From the NCBI RefSeq assembly GCF_008369295.1, contig NZ_VOBG01000008.1, positions 1 through 64,000 of the forward strand: DNA of 64,000 nucleotides, in the 5' to 3' direction. A program made the position numbers and the translations under genes. The notes beneath the pieces are model-generated. The model saw only the letters and a program-made list of their open reading frames with translations, was not told the origin of the DNA and ran no database searches. Shown in pieces: positions 36,759-48,464 of the stretch (position 1 is its first letter; each line of letters begins with the position of its first letter). Origin of the DNA: Pseudomonas sp. ANT_H4 (GTDB taxonomy: Bacteria > Pseudomonadota > Gammaproteobacteria > Pseudomonadales > Pseudomonadaceae).

Positions 36759-37601
36759 TTACATACGCTGCAGATCACGCTGGGCCAACTGAGCGGCGGA
36801 TGTACCCGGATATTGGGCCACCACCTGCTGCAGAATGCCTTTGACTTTGTCGGCATGACCCAGGCGGCGCTCTACGTCAGCAAGCTTGTACAGCGAGTCA
36901 GGCACCTTGGCGTGCTTTGGGTAGAGCTGGCTGACCTTGGCAAAAGCCTGGCCTGCACCTTGCAGATCACCCTTGGCCAAGTTCACCTCACCCAACCAGT
37001 ATTGGGCATTGCCCGCATACTGACTGTTCGGGTATTTGCGCAGGAAGGCGGCGAAAGCCAGGCTGGCCTTGTCGAAATCCTTTGCTTTGATCAGGTCGAA
37101 GGCTGCGTCGTAGTACAGCTTTTCCTTCGCTGGATCACCCGGCTCACTGCTGGCGGCAGGGGCCTGGCTGGCAGCCCCAGCCCCCGCAGCGGCACCACCG
37201 GCACCACCGGCGGCGCTTGCGGCGCCACCGGCAGAAGAATTATCAGGAGTGGCGGCTGGTGTAACGCCGGTTCCTATGCGCTTATCAAGATCCTGGTATC
37301 GCTCCAGGCCTTCTTGTTTCAGGCGATTTACTTCATTTTGCAGAACTTCAATGGTGCCTTGTTGCTGCGCCAATTGATCCTGCATACGTTGCAGCTGGTT
37401 GAACAGCTCGCCCTGTGCCGAAGGAGGGGCCGTAACCCCACCTCCGGCATAGGCGCCGTTCGTGCCATAACCTGCTGGCGGATAGCTGCTCCCGCTATTG
37501 TTATAGCCAGAGTTGCTATCTTCCACAGGAACCGCAGCCCACACCGCAAGCGGTGCGAGACTGAGAGCCAATACAGTTACAACACGACGGCACGTTCGCA
37601 T
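36759..37601 (-). CDS. cpoB: Cell division coordinator CpoB (YbgF)
   Basis: 280 residues. Periplasmic protein linking Tol-Pal constriction to peptidoglycan synthesis. A signal peptide (cleavage near AVWA) is followed by a coiled coil (about 60-100, QLQRMQDQLAQQQGTIEVLQ), a linker rich in Gly, Ala and Ser (about 110-150) and C-terminal TPR repeats (YYDAAFDLIKAKDFDKASLA, then YPNSQYAGNAQYWLGE). It follows pal by 6 bases and ends the operon. Confidence 0.93.
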   Translation of the reverse strand: MRTCRRVVTVLALSLAPLAVWAAVPVEDSNSGYNNSGSSYPPAGYGTNGAYAGGGVTAPPSAQGELFNQLQRMQDQLAQQQGTIEVLQNEVNRLKQEGLERYQDLDKRIGTGVTPAATPDNSSAGGAASAAGGAGGAAAGAGAASQAPAASSEPGDPAKEKLYYDAAFDLIKAKDFDKASLAFAAFLRKYPNSQYAGNAQYWLGEVNLAKGDLQGAGQAFAKVSQLYPKHAKVPDSLYKLADVERRLGHADKVKGILQQVVAQYPGTSAAQLAQRDLQRM

Positions 37602-37607
37602 GACGAA

Positions 37608-38108
37608 TTACTTACGCAGTTCGACGCGACGGTTTTGAGCCCAGGATTGCTCGTCGTTGCCGGTAGCAACTGGACGCTCTTCACCGTAGGAAACCAGTTC
37701 CAGCTGAGCTGGGGAAACGCCTTGCAGTACCATGTAGCGCTGAACGGCTTTAGCACGACGCTCGCCCAGTGCCATGTTGTACTCACGAGTACCACGTTCG
37801 TCGGTGTTACCTTCCAGAACAACGCGAGCGCCGTTAGCTTTCAGGTCTTTGGCGTGAACGTCCAGAGCGCGCATAGCTTCTGGCTTCAGGTCCGAACTGT
37901 CGTATTCGAAGTAGAAAGTAGTGATAGCGCGCAGAGCAGCTTCTTCGCTCAGGGAGCCGTCAACTGCACCAGTGTTAGCGCCGTAACCAGCGTTTGGATC
38001 AACAGCTGCGCCTTCACCGGCATTGTCGCCGCCTTTAGACGAGCAACCAACGGCTACGGACAAAGCCAGAGCCAGAGCAGCAAACTTACCAAACTTCAGC
38101 ATTTCCAT
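37608..38108 (-). CDS. pal: Peptidoglycan-associated lipoprotein Pal (OprL)
   Basis: 166 residues. A lipoprotein signal with lipobox VAVGC is followed by an OmpA-like domain ([34 protein letters not shown]) that binds peptidoglycan. It anchors the outer membrane to the cell wall with TolB. Start ATG 38108 gives the [13 protein letters not shown]-terminus of P. aeruginosa OprL, with AGGAG upstream. Confidence 0.96.
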   Translation of the reverse strand: MEMLKFGKFAALALALSVAVGCSSKGGDNAGEGAAVDPNAGYGANTGAVDGSLSEEAALRAITTFYFEYDSSDLKPEAMRALDVHAKDLKANGARVVLEGNTDERGTREYNMALGERRAKAVQRYMVLQGVSPAQLELVSYGEERPVATGNDEQSWAQNRRVELRK

Positions 38109-38160
38109 CGTGAAACTCCTAATGAACCCCAGTGTGTTAAGCAAATCTTGTAGCGCCGCG

Positions 38161-39462
38161 TCAGTTCAGGTAAGGGGACCAGGACGGTTCTCTGACTTCG
38201 CCTTGTGCGGTAGGAAGCGGGAGCCTTACGCGTCCATTAATGGACACGAGCATCAAGACTCCCCGGCCCTGCTGGCGGGTGGCGTAGATTACCATGGTGC
38301 CGTTGGGCGCAACAGTAGGCGACTCATCAAGAGTGCTCTCTGTAAGGATTTTTACGCTTCCGCGCTGCAAATCCTGGGCCGCAACCTTGAAATTAGTGAA
38401 GCCTTCCTGACGATGGATCATCACCAGAGTCTTTTCATCGGCCGAAAGCTTCGGATTGGCGTTGTAGTTACCAATAAAAGTCACACGTTCGGCACCACCA
38501 CCGCTGACGCTGCTTTTATAGATTTGTGGCTTGCCGCCACGGTCGGAGGTGAAGTAGATGGTTGAACCATCCTTGCCCCAGAACGGTTCGGTGTTAATGC
38601 CAGGACCATTGGTGACACGGCTGATCTGGCGCGAACCGAGGTTCATCACGTAGATATCCGGGTTACCGTCCTTGGACAGTACGAATGCCAGGCGATTGCC
38701 ATCCGGCGACCACGCAGGCGCGCCGTTCAGGCCTTCAAAGTTGGTGATTTGCTCGCGGCGACCGGTGTCGATGTGCTGAACGAAGATGCGCGGACGCTTC
38801 TGTTCAAACGACACGTAGGCAATACGCTTGCCATCCGGCGCGAAACGCGGCGACAGGATTGGCTCACGGGACTGCAACAGGGTCACCGCACGGGCACCGT
38901 CGTAGTCCGAACGCTGCAGGGTGTAGCGAGTGTTGTTCACCGAAAAGCGCTCGGCTGTCACGTACAGTATGCGAGTGGAGAACGCACCTTTGATACCGAC
39001 CAGCTTTTCAAACGACTGGTCGGCAATGTAGTGCGCCATGTCCCGCAGTTGATCGACACTTCCCGAAACGCTACCGGTCAGCACTTGTTGCTCGGTGGCA
39101 ACGTTGAACAGGGCGTATTGCACCTGCAGGCGACCACCGGCCGGAACGATGCTACCCACCATCAAGTACTGGGCACCCAAGGCCTTCCAGTCACGGTAGA
39201 TGACTTCGCTGGCCTGGGTCGGCTGGCTGATCATGTTCTGTTTTGGAATTGGCGAGTAGTAACCCGAGTTGCGCAGGTCATTACCAATGATTTCCGCCAT
39301 GTCGTCCGGCAGTACGCTGCCGCCCTGCCAGCCAAACGGTACAACAGCAATCGGAGTGGCCCGATCGCTACCGCTGGTGACCAGGATGTTCTTTTCATCC
39401 GCCGCCGCTATCCCTGCCATGCAGCAAATAACGACAAGCATTCCTCGAAGAAGGTTTCTCAC
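38161..39462 (-). CDS. tolB: Tol-Pal system beta-propeller protein TolB
   Basis: 433 residues. Periplasmic protein connecting TolA to Pal. A signal sequence ([20 protein letters not shown]), an N-terminal domain and a six-bladed propeller with repeats such as [10 protein letters not shown] and SADEKTLVM. The start is GTG 39462, overlapping the tolA stop by four bases (GTGA), with GAGGA upstream. Confidence 0.95.
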   Translation of the reverse strand: MRNLLRGMLVVICCMAGIAAADEKNILVTSGSDRATPIAVVPFGWQGGSVLPDDMAEIIGNDLRNSGYYSPIPKQNMISQPTQASEVIYRDWKALGAQYLMVGSIVPAGGRLQVQYALFNVATEQQVLTGSVSGSVDQLRDMAHYIADQSFEKLVGIKGAFSTRILYVTAERFSVNNTRYTLQRSDYDGARAVTLLQSREPILSPRFAPDGKRIAYVSFEQKRPRIFVQHIDTGRREQITNFEGLNGAPAWSPDGNRLAFVLSKDGNPDIYVMNLGSRQISRVTNGPGINTEPFWGKDGSTIYFTSDRGGKPQIYKSSVSGGGAERVTFIGNYNANPKLSADEKTLVMIHRQEGFTNFKVAAQDLQRGSVKILTESTLDESPTVAPNGTMVIYATRQQGRGVLMLVSINGRVRLPLPTAQGEVREPSWSPYLN

Positions 39463-40529
39463 AAGGCTAGATCCTCAGGTGTGAATGTCATCTTGAATGA
39501 ACGATAGGGAGCGAAGTCGCTTGGTTTCATTCCCTGCATCTCGGTCAACCGGCCAATATTCTTGACCGCTGCAACCGCGGAACTGTCGAACGAACCATCA
39601 CCACTGGACTTGGCCACACTGACCGAAGTCACCGTACCGTCCGGCAACATGCCGATCTGCAGCACTACTGTCATGCCTTTGCGCGCCGAAGGTGGGCGTG
39701 CCCAACCTTCCGCTGCCCGTGCTCGAATCAGATCGTCGAAACTGCCCGCGACTTCATCACCACGTTCATCGGCCAAGGCCTGCTGACGCTGAGGCGTGTC
39801 GGAAAGCAAATCGGCCAAGGCCTGGGCCTTTTTGTCTTCGGTCGATTTACGCGCTGCGTCCTGCGCCTTTTTCTTGGCCGCATCAGCAGAGGCTTTCTTC
39901 TTCGCATCGTCGGCGACTTTTTTCTTCGCCTCGTCTGCTTCAGATTTCTTCTTGGCGTCGTCCGCGGCTTTTTTCTTCGCGTCTTCGACTATCTTTTTCT
40001 TAGCCTCTTCAGCGGCCTTTTTCTTGGCCTCTTCTTCGGCAGCTTTCTTGGCTTCTTCTTCAGATTTTTTCTTGGCTACATCAGCCAACTGTTTCTCTTC
40101 AGCCTTTTTAGCTTCGGCAGCTTTATCGGCTTTTTTGGCTTCATCAGCCTTTTTAGCCTCGTCGGCTTTCTTCGCTTCGTCAGACTTTTTAGCTTCCTCG
40201 GCCTTTTGAGCAGACTCTTCTTTCTTTTGTTCCGCAGCCTTCACCGCTTCCTGCTCGACCTTCTTCTGTTCCATCTGTTCGACTTCAGTCTGGCGCGCAG
40301 CCGACTTCTGGGCCTCACCCGCAATCTTCTGATTGGTCTGGGTGGTGGCCTGACTTTTCGATTTCAGTTGATACAGGGTCGCCTGCACGATCGGCTTGGC
40401 TGGCGGCAGGTCCGGCGTCATGGCAAAGCTGACGAACAGCATGCCAAACGCCAGGACGTGCAGGGCAATTGCCCAGACGCTAGGCCAAAAGAAGCTTTCC
40501 GAAGCGGACGGCTCTCGCTGTTGGTGCAT
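39459..40529 (-). CDS. tolA: Cell envelope protein TolA
   Basis: 356 residues. An N-terminal transmembrane helix ([20 protein letters not shown]) leads to a long, highly charged helical domain of Lys/Ala/Glu repeats ([13 protein letters not shown], residues about 90-240) and a globular C-terminal domain ([20 protein letters not shown]). It spans the periplasm, coupling TolQR to TolB-Pal. Start ATG overlaps the tolR stop (TGATG). Confidence 0.94.
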   Translation of the reverse strand: MHQQREPSASESFFWPSVWAIALHVLAFGMLFVSFAMTPDLPPAKPIVQATLYQLKSKSQATTQTNQKIAGEAQKSAARQTEVEQMEQKKVEQEAVKAAEQKKEESAQKAEEAKKSDEAKKADEAKKADEAKKADKAAEAKKAEEKQLADVAKKKSEEEAKKAAEEEAKKKAAEEAKKKIVEDAKKKAADDAKKKSEADEAKKKVADDAKKKASADAAKKKAQDAARKSTEDKKAQALADLLSDTPQRQQALADERGDEVAGSFDDLIRARAAEGWARPPSARKGMTVVLQIGMLPDGTVTSVSVAKSSGDGSFDSSAVAAVKNIGRLTEMQGMKPSDFAPYRSFKMTFTPEDLAL

Positions 40530-40990
40530 CAGGGCGCCTCGGTAATCAAGCCAACATTACCGACCCCAGCCTTCTGCAGGCCGCCCATGGCACCCATGAC
40601 GGACCCGTAGTCGACGACCTTGTCGCCACGGATGAACACCTGGGTGTGCTTGCCGCCTTCGTTGCCGGCGCGAATGATCTTGGTCACTGCCTCGGTCATC
40701 TGCGGCAAGGTCATGGCCTTGTCTTGCTGTTTCTGGGTATCGACTTCGCTGCCAAGGTTCCAGTAATAGGTCTTGTCAGCCTTGATCGAAATGGTCAGGA
40801 CCTGGGTGTTGTTGTCTTGCGGCAAGGCTTCACTGGAAACCTTGGGCAGATCAACCTTCACGCCCTGATTGAGCATCGGCGCGGTCACCATGAAGATAAC
40901 CAGCAGCACCAGCATCACGTCGATGTAAGGCACTACGTTCATCTCGGCGACCGGCTTGCGCTTTTTCCGAGCTCGAGCGATTAAAGCCAT
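40529..40990 (-). CDS. tolR: TolR, ExbD/TolR-family proton-channel subunit
   Basis: 153 residues. One transmembrane helix with the ion-path Asp in VVPYIDVMLVLLVIFMVTAP and a periplasmic domain. It works with TolQ to harvest the proton motive force for outer-membrane constriction. Between tolQ (14 bases) and tolA (overlap). Confidence 0.94.
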   Translation of the reverse strand: MALIARARKKRKPVAEMNVVPYIDVMLVLLVIFMVTAPMLNQGVKVDLPKVSSEALPQDNNTQVLTISIKADKTYYWNLGSEVDTQKQQDKAMTLPQMTEAVTKIIRAGNEGGKHTQVFIRGDKVVDYGSVMGAMGGLQKAGVGNVGLITEAP

Positions 40991-41004
40991 TGGGAATTAC
41001 CTGC

Positions 41005-41700
41005 TTATTCTTCGCTGGTGTGCACTTTACGGTGCAGGATCGCCTGGAACTCATCGGCGAAGGTGTAGTAACGGCTGATCAAGGTTTCGCCGCGAGCAGC
41101 AAAACGGTTGTAGGCGATTACTGCGGGAATGGCAGCGAATAGACCGATGGCCGTGGCGATCAGGGCTTCGGCGATACCGGGGGCCACAGTGGCCAGAGTC
41201 GCTTGCTGGGCCGTGGCCAAGCCGCGGAAGGAGTTCATGATCCCCCACACGGTACCAAACAGACCGATGTACGGGCTGACGGAACCGACGGTGGCGAGAA
41301 ATGGCAGGCTCTGCTCCAGCTTCTCTTCTTCACGGGAAATGGCGACGCGCATGGCACGGGCCACGCCTTCCATGACCGCTTCCGGATCAACACCCGACTG
41401 CTGACGCAGACGGGAGAACTCCTTGAAGCCGGCGCGGAAGATTTGCTCCACGCCCGAATCCGGGTCCGGATTGCTGCCAGCCTGGCGGTACAGTTTGGAT
41501 AGGTCGATACCCGACCAGAAGCGCTCCTCGAAGCTCTCCAGGGCACGTCGAGCGGCGCGCATCAGGTTGCTGCGCTGAAAAATCATGACCCATGAGGTAA
41601 CCGATGCGGCTACCAGGATCAGCATCACCAGTTGAACCACGACACTGGCATTGCTGACCAAGCTCCACATGGAGGAATGGTCGACGACGTTAGCTTCCAC
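41005..41700 (-). CDS. tolQ: TolQ, MotA/TolQ/ExbB proton-channel protein
   Basis: 231 residues, three transmembrane segments. The ExbB/TolQ signature [17 protein letters not shown] is followed by [20 protein letters not shown]. Together with TolR it powers TolA. The start is GTG 41700, overlapping the end of ybgC by 11 bases, so translation is coupled. Confidence 0.94.
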   Translation of the reverse strand: MEANVVDHSSMWSLVSNASVVVQLVMLILVAASVTSWVMIFQRSNLMRAARRALESFEERFWSGIDLSKLYRQAGSNPDPDSGVEQIFRAGFKEFSRLRQQSGVDPEAVMEGVARAMRVAISREEEKLEQSLPFLATVGSVSPYIGLFGTVWGIMNSFRGLATAQQATLATVAPGIAEALIATAIGLFAAIPAVIAYNRFAARGETLISRYYTFADEFQAILHRKVHTSEE

Positions 41701-42157
41701 GCTTTATCTCCTGCTCTGAATGTTTACCCGCGCCGCTCACGGCGGCAAAGGCCGCACGTAGAGCTTCGGGAATGGCCCGGGGTTTCAAACTATTGGTGCG
41801 CACACAGGCCACCAGGAACTGCCCCTCACAGAGCAGCGTTGCATCCGTAGCCCGCCTGACCTGCTGTTTAAAGCGCAGGCTGGCACGGTTCAATTCGGTT
41901 ATTTGCGCACTGACCAACAGTTCATCGTCCAGTCGCGCCGGCGCGTAGTAACGAGCCTCGCTGGAATGCACGACGAACAACAGGTCCTCCCCTGCAAGCG
42001 TGGATTGGGCAAAGCCCATCTCCCGTAGCCGCTCGGTTCGAGCCCGCTCCATGAACTTGAGGTAATTGACGTAATACACGATGCCGCCAGCATCGGTGTC
42101 CTCGTAATAAACGCGACAACGATGTGTGAACGACTGATCCCCATTTTGCGCGCGCAT
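41690..42157 (-). CDS. ybgC: Tol-Pal-associated acyl-CoA thioesterase YbgC
   Basis: 155 residues. A hot-dog thioesterase with the catalytic motif [20 protein letters not shown]. It is the first gene of the ybgC-tolQRAB-pal-cpoB operon. YbgC homologues hydrolyse short-chain acyl-CoA; its link to Tol-Pal is through co-transcription. Confidence 0.93.
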   Translation of the reverse strand: MRAQNGDQSFTHRCRVYYEDTDAGGIVYYVNYLKFMERARTERLREMGFAQSTLAGEDLLFVVHSSEARYYAPARLDDELLVSAQITELNRASLRFKQQVRRATDATLLCEGQFLVACVRTNSLKPRAIPEALRAAFAAVSGAGKHSEQEIKRGS

Positions 42158-42296
42158 ACTCTAGTGCTTACTCCTCAGGTTGCCAATCCGGCCAGGCAAC
42201 TGTTTTTGCATTCTCGTACACATTTCTAACGAAAGAATGACGACACCAGCCACTAGGACAGCACAAACGTTGAATAAATCGACTCGCCACGCCTTT

Positions 42297-43355
42297 TTAA
42301 TCGTCTACCGCATCAAGGAATTCGTCTACCACGGGCATCTCGCCCAATCGTGACGGAATGTTTAACCCGAAGTGCAAGTACGCATGCCGAGTCACTACGC
42401 GGCCCCTCGGCGTACGCATGATATAGCCCTGCTGGATCAGGTAAGGCTCCAGCACGTCCTCGATGGTATGTCGCTCTTCACTGATGGCCGCCGCGAGGCT
42501 GTCCACACCCACCGGGCCACCGTCGAACTTCTCGATCATGGTCAACAGCAAGCGCCGGTCTTGATGGTCGAAACCATGCTCATCGATATCCAGCAGGTTG
42601 AGCGCTCGGTCGGCGACGGCCTTGGTGATATGGCCATTGGCGCGCACTTCAGCAAAGTCCCTTACCCGACGCAACAAACGGTTGGCAATACGCGGCGTCC
42701 CACGGGCGCGACGGGCGATTTCGTAGCCGCCATCAGGGTCCAGCGGCAAACCGAGAATCCCCGCAGAACGACCGACAATAGTCGCCAGGTCGGCAGTGCT
42801 ATAGAACTCTAGACGTTGAACAATGCCGAAACGGTCTCGCAGCGGATTGGTCAGCATCCCGGCACGAGTGGTCGCGCCCACCAGGGTAAAGGGAGGTAAG
42901 TCGAGTTTGATCGAGCGCGCCGCCGGCCCTTCGCCGATCATGATGTCCAGCTGGAAGTCTTCCATGGCCGGGTACAGCACTTCTTCGACGATAGGTGAGA
43001 GCCGGTGGATTTCGTCGATAAACAGCACATCATGAGGCTCAAGGTTGGTCAGCAGCGCCGCCAAGTCGCCCGGACGCTCCAGTACCGGCCCCGAGGTGCT
43101 CTTGATCGACACACCCATTTCCTGGGCAATGATGTGGGCCAGGGTTGTCTTGCCCAGGCCCGGCGGGCCGAAGATCAACGTGTGGTCCAGGGACTCGTTA
43201 CGCCCGCGCGCCGCCTGGATGAATAGCTCCATCTGCTCGCGCACGGTGGGCTGGCCAATGTATTCGGCAAGGCTTAGGGGGCGAATGGCCCGATCCTGTA
43301 CTTCTTCACGGTCGCGAGGGCCGGTGGCCGCAATCAGACGATCAGCTTCAATCAC
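42297..43355 (-). CDS. ruvB: Holliday-junction branch-migration helicase RuvB
   Basis: 352 residues. An AAA+ motor with Walker [14 protein letters not shown], Walker [19 protein letters not shown] and a C-terminal winged helix ([13 protein letters not shown]). It drives branch migration with RuvA. It starts just after ruvA, and the ruvC-ruvA-ruvB order is as in P. aeruginosa. Confidence 0.97.
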   Translation of the reverse strand: MIEADRLIAATGPRDREEVQDRAIRPLSLAEYIGQPTVREQMELFIQAARGRNESLDHTLIFGPPGLGKTTLAHIIAQEMGVSIKSTSGPVLERPGDLAALLTNLEPHDVLFIDEIHRLSPIVEEVLYPAMEDFQLDIMIGEGPAARSIKLDLPPFTLVGATTRAGMLTNPLRDRFGIVQRLEFYSTADLATIVGRSAGILGLPLDPDGGYEIARRARGTPRIANRLLRRVRDFAEVRANGHITKAVADRALNLLDIDEHGFDHQDRRLLLTMIEKFDGGPVGVDSLAAAISEERHTIEDVLEPYLIQQGYIMRTPRGRVVTRHAYLHFGLNIPSRLGEMPVVDEFLDAVDD

Positions 43356-43967
43356 TTAAATCATTCCCTTCAGGGCGCGGCGGATCATGTCTTCACTGCT
43401 CAGGTTCTTGTCCTTGATCGCCGACACAGCCTTACTGGCTTCCTGAGGCTTGTAACCCAGGGAAATCAGCGCGCTGACTGCATCACTCTCGGCGCTGGCC
43501 ACCGGCACACCCGGAGCATCCGGTTGATTGGGTACCAGGGCAAACATGCTCGGCACCACCTCCCAACCCTTGAAGCGGTCCTTGAGTTCCACCAGCAGTC
43601 GCTCGGCGGTTTTCTTGCCGACACCCGGCACCTTGGTCAACGCCGACGTGTCCTGGGCCGAGACGCAGCGCACCAGCTCATCGACTTCCAGGCTCGACAT
43701 CAAGGCCAGGGCCAGTTTTGGCCCGACGCCGTTGAGACGAATCAGCTCGCGGAAAAAATCACGATCGCGCTTGCCAATAAAACCATAGAGCAATTGCGCG
43801 TCTTCGCGCACCACCAGGTGCGTGTGCAAGGTCAGCGGCTCGCCGACCGACGGTAGGCGATAGAGGGTGGTCATGGGCACTTCCAGCTCATACCCCAGCC
43901 CGTTTACATCCAGAATCAGGTGCGGCGGCTGTTTCTCAGCCAAGGTGCCGCGCAAGCGTCCAATCAC
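43356..43967 (-). CDS. ruvA: Holliday-junction binding protein RuvA
   Basis: 203 residues. An N-terminal OB fold ([15 protein letters not shown]), helix-hairpin-helix motifs ([15 protein letters not shown] and [17 protein letters not shown]) and a C-terminal UBA-like domain that contacts RuvB ([16 protein letters not shown]). It tetramerises on the junction. Confidence 0.97.
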   Translation of the reverse strand: MIGRLRGTLAEKQPPHLILDVNGLGYELEVPMTTLYRLPSVGEPLTLHTHLVVREDAQLLYGFIGKRDRDFFRELIRLNGVGPKLALALMSSLEVDELVRCVSAQDTSALTKVPGVGKKTAERLLVELKDRFKGWEVVPSMFALVPNQPDAPGVPVASAESDAVSALISLGYKPQEASKAVSAIKDKNLSSEDMIRRALKGMI

Positions 43968-44084
43968 GTTTCAGATCCTTAAAGCTTCAGTCAGATCAGG
44001 GCCTGACCTGGAATAACGTAGCCATGTCGGCCGACAACACAGGCCGTCTCATGCGCCACATGCAAAATGATTGCGCTGATGCTA

Positions 44085-44609
44085 TCAGAGACGCAGCCGC
44101 CCGCCACGACTGCGTGCCGCGCCCAATCCATGAGGCAGCAGGCTGGAGCGGGTATGGGCGTGACAAATGGCAATGGCCAGGGCATCGGAGGCGTCGATCT
44201 GCGGTTTGGCAGTGAGCTTAAGCATGTGCATGACCATCATCTGCACCTGATCTTTATTGGCGGCCCCAGTGCCGACGACCGCTTGCTTGACCTGGGTCGC
44301 AGTGTATTCGGCGATCTCCATGCCTTCCTCGGCACCGGCAACAATGGCGGCGCCACGGGCCTGGCCCAACTTCAAGGCAGAATCGGCGTTTTTAGCCATA
44401 AAGACCTTTTCAATGCCCATGGTCACCGGGCCGTAGGTCTGGATCACTTCACGTACGCCGCGATAGACAATTTGCAAACGCTCGGCCAACTCGCCAGAGC
44501 CCGTGCGGATGCAACCGGAGGCGACGTAGACACAGCCTCGCGGGGTATCTTGGACCACGCCAAAGCCGGTGATTCGCGAACCGGGGTCGATACCTAAGAT
44601 AAGAGTCAT
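44085..44609 (-). CDS. ruvC: Crossover-junction endodeoxyribonuclease RuvC
   Basis: 174 residues. Resolves Holliday junctions. The N-terminal [17 protein letters not shown] carries the first catalytic Asp, followed by [20 protein letters not shown] and a C-terminal [14 protein letters not shown]. It lies 117 bases upstream of ruvA. Confidence 0.97.
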   Translation of the reverse strand: MTLILGIDPGSRITGFGVVQDTPRGCVYVASGCIRTGSGELAERLQIVYRGVREVIQTYGPVTMGIEKVFMAKNADSALKLGQARGAAIVAGAEEGMEIAEYTATQVKQAVVGTGAANKDQVQMMVMHMLKLTAKPQIDASDALAIAICHAHTRSSLLPHGLGAARSRGGRLRL

Positions 44610-44674
44610 AACGCCTATTGCCGAACAGTTAAGGAATGAAACGCGGAACCCAAAACCTGAGGCCAGACACTCAT

Positions 44675-44704
44675 TGTGGCGAGGGATCTTGCTCCCTCAC
44701 CACA
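44675..44704. repeat. Single REP-type palindrome
   Basis: TGTGGCGAGGGA / TCCCTCACCACA with one mismatch and a 6-base loop, between yebC and ruvC. A variant of the Pseudomonas REP family. Confidence 0.75.
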
Positions 44705-44732
44705 GAGGTGATGTATCCAGACACAAAGCCAA

Positions 44733-45479
44733 TCAGCCGAGCTGTTCGGCCACGGACTCCGCAATATCGGCGTTGGAGTAGACGTTCTGCACGTCATCCA
44801 GGTCTTCCAGCATATCGAGCAACTTCAGCACCTTCTCGGCGCCGTCCAGATCCAGCTCCGCGCTGGTGGTCGGCAGCATGACGATTTCCGCATCGGTACC
44901 CTTGAAGCCGGCGGCTTCCAGGGCATTGCGCACGGAATAGAAGCCGGCGAACGAGGTGAACACGTCGATGGAACCGTCTTCGTTGGTCACCACGTCGTCG
45001 GCGTCGGCCTCCATGGCCGCTTCCATCAGCGCATCTTCGTCAACGCCTGGCGCAAAGGAAATCTGCCCCTTGCGCTCGAACAAATAAGCCACCGAACCAT
45101 CAGTGCCCAGGTTGCCGCCGCACTTGCTGAACGCATGGCGCACTGCCGCCGCAGTACGGTTGCGGTTATCGGTCATGCACTCGACCATCACCGCCACGCC
45201 ACCGGGGCCATAGCCTTCGTAGCTCAGTTCGACCATATCGTCGGTTTCGGCCGCACCGGCACCACGGGCCACGGCGCGATCAATAATATCGCGGCTCATG
45301 TTGGCGCCCAGGGCCTTATCCAGCGCCAGGCGCAGACGCGGATTGGAGCCCGGATCAGCGCCACCCTGGCGGGCAGCGACGGTCAGCTCGCGAATCCACT
45401 TGGTAAAGATCTTGCCCTTCTTGGCATCCTGACGCTCTTTGCGGTGCTTGATGTTCGCCCACTTGGAATGGCCAGCCAT
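44733..45479 (-). CDS. yebC: YebC/PmpR-family transcriptional regulator
   Basis: 248 residues. Opens with the family signature [20 protein letters not shown], then [20 protein letters not shown] and FERKGQISF. The P. aeruginosa member, PmpR, represses the PQS receptor gene and is found in the same place beside ruvC. DNA-binding or translation-related roles are also reported for the family. Confidence 0.95.
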   Translation of the reverse strand: MAGHSKWANIKHRKERQDAKKGKIFTKWIRELTVAARQGGADPGSNPRLRLALDKALGANMSRDIIDRAVARGAGAAETDDMVELSYEGYGPGGVAVMVECMTDNRNRTAAAVRHAFSKCGGNLGTDGSVAYLFERKGQISFAPGVDEDALMEAAMEADADDVVTNEDGSIDVFTSFAGFYSVRNALEAAGFKGTDAEIVMLPTTSAELDLDGAEKVLKLLDMLEDLDDVQNVYSNADIAESVAEQLG

Positions 45480-45563
45480 AACACAACTCCGAAATTCTCT
45501 AGAAACCTTAACGATCCCGCCCCAGGCAGGACTTCTTTCTTTAACGCAAAGACCTTGTAACGC

Positions 45564-45590
45564 AAAGGCGCATCCGAAGATGCGCCTTTT
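45564..45590 (-). terminator. Hairpin with UUCG-type loop after aspS
   Basis: On the minus strand a GGCGCATC-TTCG-GATGCGCC stem with the stable C(UUCG)G loop is followed by a short T-tract, between aspS and yebC. Confidence 0.7.
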
Positions 45591-45628
45591 TGACTGCGTA
45601 AACCTTATCGCGCTTTCACGCAGCAGCC

Positions 45629-47404
45629 TTACTCAGCCTTCGGCACTTCACGCAGACGGATGTGCAGCTCGCGCAGAGCCTTGGCATCCACCACACTCGG
45701 TGCTTGCGTCATCACGCAGGCAGCACTCTGGGTTTTCGGGAAGGCGATCACTTCACGGATCGACTGCGCACCGGTCATCAGCATCACCAGACGGTCAAGG
45801 CCGAAGGCCAGGCCGCCGTGGGGTGGCGCGCCGTATTTCAGGGCGTCGAGCAGGAAGCCGAATTTCTCTTCCTGTTCCGCTTCGCTGATACCCAGCAGGC
45901 GGAAGACCGATTGCTGCATATCCTTGCGGTGGATACGAATAGAACCGCCACCCAGCTCAGTACCGTTCAGCACCATGTCGTAGGCACGGGACAGGGCGGT
46001 GGCCGGGCTGGCCTCCAACTCTTGTGGGGTGCACTTGGGCGCAGTGAACGGGTGGTGCAAGGCGCTGAAGCTACCGTCGTCGTTCTCTTCGAACATCGGA
46101 AAGTCGACGACCCACATTGGCGCCCATTCGCTGGTCAGCAGGTTCAGGTCGTTGCCGACCTTGATCCGCAGTGCGCCCAGGGCTTCGCTGACGATCTTCG
46201 ACTTGTCGGCGCCGAAGAATACGATGTCGCCGTCGACCGCGCCAACGCGATCAAGGATCACGTTGAGGTTGGCTTCAGGGATATTTTTGACGATTGGCGA
46301 TTGCAACCCCTCGACACCCTTCGCGCGCTCGTTGACCTTGATGTACGCCAGGCCCCTGGCACCGTAGATGCCGACGAACTTGGTGTAGTCGTCGATCTGC
46401 TTGCGCGCAATGCTCGCCCCGCCAGGAACGCGCAAGGCAGCGATGCGGCATTTCGGGTCGTTGGCCGGGCCGCTGAACACCTTGAAGTCGACGTCTTTGA
46501 GTTGATCGGCAACGTCCACCAGTTCCAGCGGGTTACGCAGGTCTGGTTTGTCGGAACCGTAACGGCGCATGGCCTCGTCCCAGGTCATGTGCGGGAACTC
46601 ACCGAATTCCAGACCCAGCACTTCCTTGAACAGGTTGCGGATCATGCCTTCGGTCAGGCCCATGATGTCTTTTTCATCGAGGAAGCTGGTCTCGATGTCG
46701 ATCTGGGTGAATTCCGGCTGGCGGTCGGCTCGCAGGTCTTCGTCACGAAAGCACTTGGCGATCTGGTAGTAACGGTCGAAACCGGCAACCATCAGCAGTT
46801 GCTTGAACAGTTGCGGCGATTGCGGCAAGGCGAAGAAGGAACCGGCGTGGGTACGGCTCGGCACCAGGTAGTCACGAGCGCCTTCCGGAGTCGCACGGGT
46901 CAGGATCGGCGTCTCGACGTCGAGGAAGCCGTTCTCGTCCAGATAGCGACGGATGCTGGTGGTCATGCGCGAACGCAGTCGCAGCTTCTCCAGCATTTCC
47001 GGACGACGCAGGTCGATAAAACGATAGCGCAAGCGGGTTTCTTCGCCAACGTCGGAGAACTCGTTGAGCGGGAACGGCGGGGTTTCCGCTTCGTTCAGCA
47101 CTTCCAGCTCGTAACCCAAAACCTCGATCATGCCCGACGCCATGTTGACGTTGCCGGCACCGGCTGGACGCAGGCGTACCTTGCCGGTGATCTTGACCAC
47201 GTACTCGCTGCGCACGCGGTCGGCGGCGGCGAAGGTTTCAGCGCGGTCCGGGTCGAACACCACTTGGGCCAGACCGTCACGATCACGGATATCGAGGAAG
47301 ATCACCCCGCCGTGGTCGCGGCGACGGTGAACCCATCCGCACAGGGTGATTTCCTGACCTTCCAGGGTCTCGTTCAGTTGGCCGCAATAGTGGCTGCGCA
47401 TCAT
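45629..47404 (-). CDS. aspS: Aspartate-tRNA ligase
   Basis: 591 residues. N-terminal OB fold ([20 protein letters not shown]), class II catalytic core with the motif-2 region [20 protein letters not shown] and motif 3 [13 protein letters not shown], and a GAD insertion domain in between. Length is typical of the bacterial, possibly non-discriminating enzyme. Starts [11 protein letters not shown] 47404 or 47401 are both possible. Confidence 0.97.
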   Translation of the reverse strand: MMRSHYCGQLNETLEGQEITLCGWVHRRRDHGGVIFLDIRDRDGLAQVVFDPDRAETFAAADRVRSEYVVKITGKVRLRPAGAGNVNMASGMIEVLGYELEVLNEAETPPFPLNEFSDVGEETRLRYRFIDLRRPEMLEKLRLRSRMTTSIRRYLDENGFLDVETPILTRATPEGARDYLVPSRTHAGSFFALPQSPQLFKQLLMVAGFDRYYQIAKCFRDEDLRADRQPEFTQIDIETSFLDEKDIMGLTEGMIRNLFKEVLGLEFGEFPHMTWDEAMRRYGSDKPDLRNPLELVDVADQLKDVDFKVFSGPANDPKCRIAALRVPGGASIARKQIDDYTKFVGIYGARGLAYIKVNERAKGVEGLQSPIVKNIPEANLNVILDRVGAVDGDIVFFGADKSKIVSEALGALRIKVGNDLNLLTSEWAPMWVVDFPMFEENDDGSFSALHHPFTAPKCTPQELEASPATALSRAYDMVLNGTELGGGSIRIHRKDMQQSVFRLLGISEAEQEEKFGFLLDALKYGAPPHGGLAFGLDRLVMLMTGAQSIREVIAFPKTQSAACVMTQAPSVVDAKALRELHIRLREVPKAE

Positions 47405-47511
47405 GATAGTGGTTTCACTTCTCGTAATTCGAAATTCGGTGGAGGTCTTGCTTAACTCAGCACCTTAAGTCAGGCACCGGATAATGCAAGCGCTCGCGCG
47501 TAGAGTTCAAC

Positions 47512-47733
47512 TCAGTCTGCTTTGTCGCCGCCGGCCAAATTCTTCTTCGAGCCGGTCTTGAAGTCGGTCTCGTACCAGCCAGAACCGCTCAAGCGAAAGC
47601 CCGGCATGGACAACATCTTTTTAAGCTCTGGCGCCTGACAAGCAGGGCAATCGACCAACGGCGCGGCGCTGATCTTTTGAATGGCTTCCAACTGATGACC
47701 ACAGGAAGCGCATTGATAGTCGTACATGGGCAT
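47512..47733 (-). CDS. FmdB-type zinc-ribbon protein
   Basis: 73 residues. A zinc ribbon CASCGHQLEAIQKISAAPLV-DCPACQ with four cysteines, near the N-terminus MPMYDYQC, followed by a Gly-rich tail (GSKKNLAGGDKAD). FmdB-family members are regulatory or structural; the function is not known. It lies beside aspS, as in P. aeruginosa. Confidence 0.9.
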   Translation of the reverse strand: MPMYDYQCASCGHQLEAIQKISAAPLVDCPACQAPELKKMLSMPGFRLSGSGWYETDFKTGSKKNLAGGDKAD

Positions 47734-47990
47734 GGAGATGTCTCGGCGATCAGGTCACTGCTGCGCTGCGCTCTGACCCGGACCTTGGAAAAAAGCCCGG
47801 CATGCGCAGCAAAGGGCGGGATTATATCTGGTAAATCGAGGCTGTGCAGCCGTAGTGGTGCGCAGCTCTTTATAGAGAACCTGTCAGCCCGGTTTCTGCC
47901 CGATACCCAACCCTGCTGTCAGCAGGAAGCCTGCGGGCAGGAAAGGTAGACAGGCGAGTGACGCCAAAAAACGCCACTCACCAGCGTGGC

Positions 47991-48464
47991 TTACTGACTA
48001 TCGAGCAGCGAACGCAACATCCATGCAGTTTTCTCGTGAACCTGCATGCGCTGGGTCAACAAATCCGCAGTGGGCTCGTCACTGACTTTATCGAGCAGCG
48101 GGAAGATCCCGCGCGCGGTCCGGGTAACAGCTTCCTGACCCTGGACAAGTTGCTTGATCATGTCTTCAGCACTGGGCACACCCTCTTCTTCCTTGATGGA
48201 AGAAAGACGGGCATAGACAGAGTACGCGCCAGGCGCTGGAAAACCCAAGGCACGAATACGTTCGGCAATTGAATCAACTGCCAGCGCCAGCTCGTTATAT
48301 TGCTCTTCAAACATCAAGTGCAGCGTACGAAACATCGGGCCAGTCACGTTCCAATGGAAGTTATGGGTCTTCAGGTAAAGTACATAGGTATCTGAAAGCA
48401 GCCGTGAAAGTCCGTCAACAATGGATTTACGATCTTCTTCACTGATACCAATATCGATTGCCAT
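47991..48464 (-). CDS. Dps-family ferritin-like protein
   Basis: 157 residues. A four-helix ferritin fold with the Dps motif [20 protein letters not shown] (ferroxidase His) and [20 protein letters not shown] (Asp/Glu). It stores iron and shields DNA in starvation or oxidative stress. Start ATG 48464, with AAGGGG 7 bases upstream. Confidence 0.93.
   Translation of the reverse strand: MAIDIGISEEDRKSIVDGLSRLLSDTYVLYLKTHNFHWNVTGPMFRTLHLMFEEQYNELALAVDSIAERIRALGFPAPGAYSVYARLSSIKEEEGVPSAEDMIKQLVQGQEAVTRTARGIFPLLDKVSDEPTADLLTQRMQVHEKTAWMLRSLLDSQ

Noticed and set aside
45662..47455. Long plus-strand open frame (597 codons) across aspS
   Set aside because: Antisense to aspS with every aspS motif intact; composition is typical of a shadow frame.
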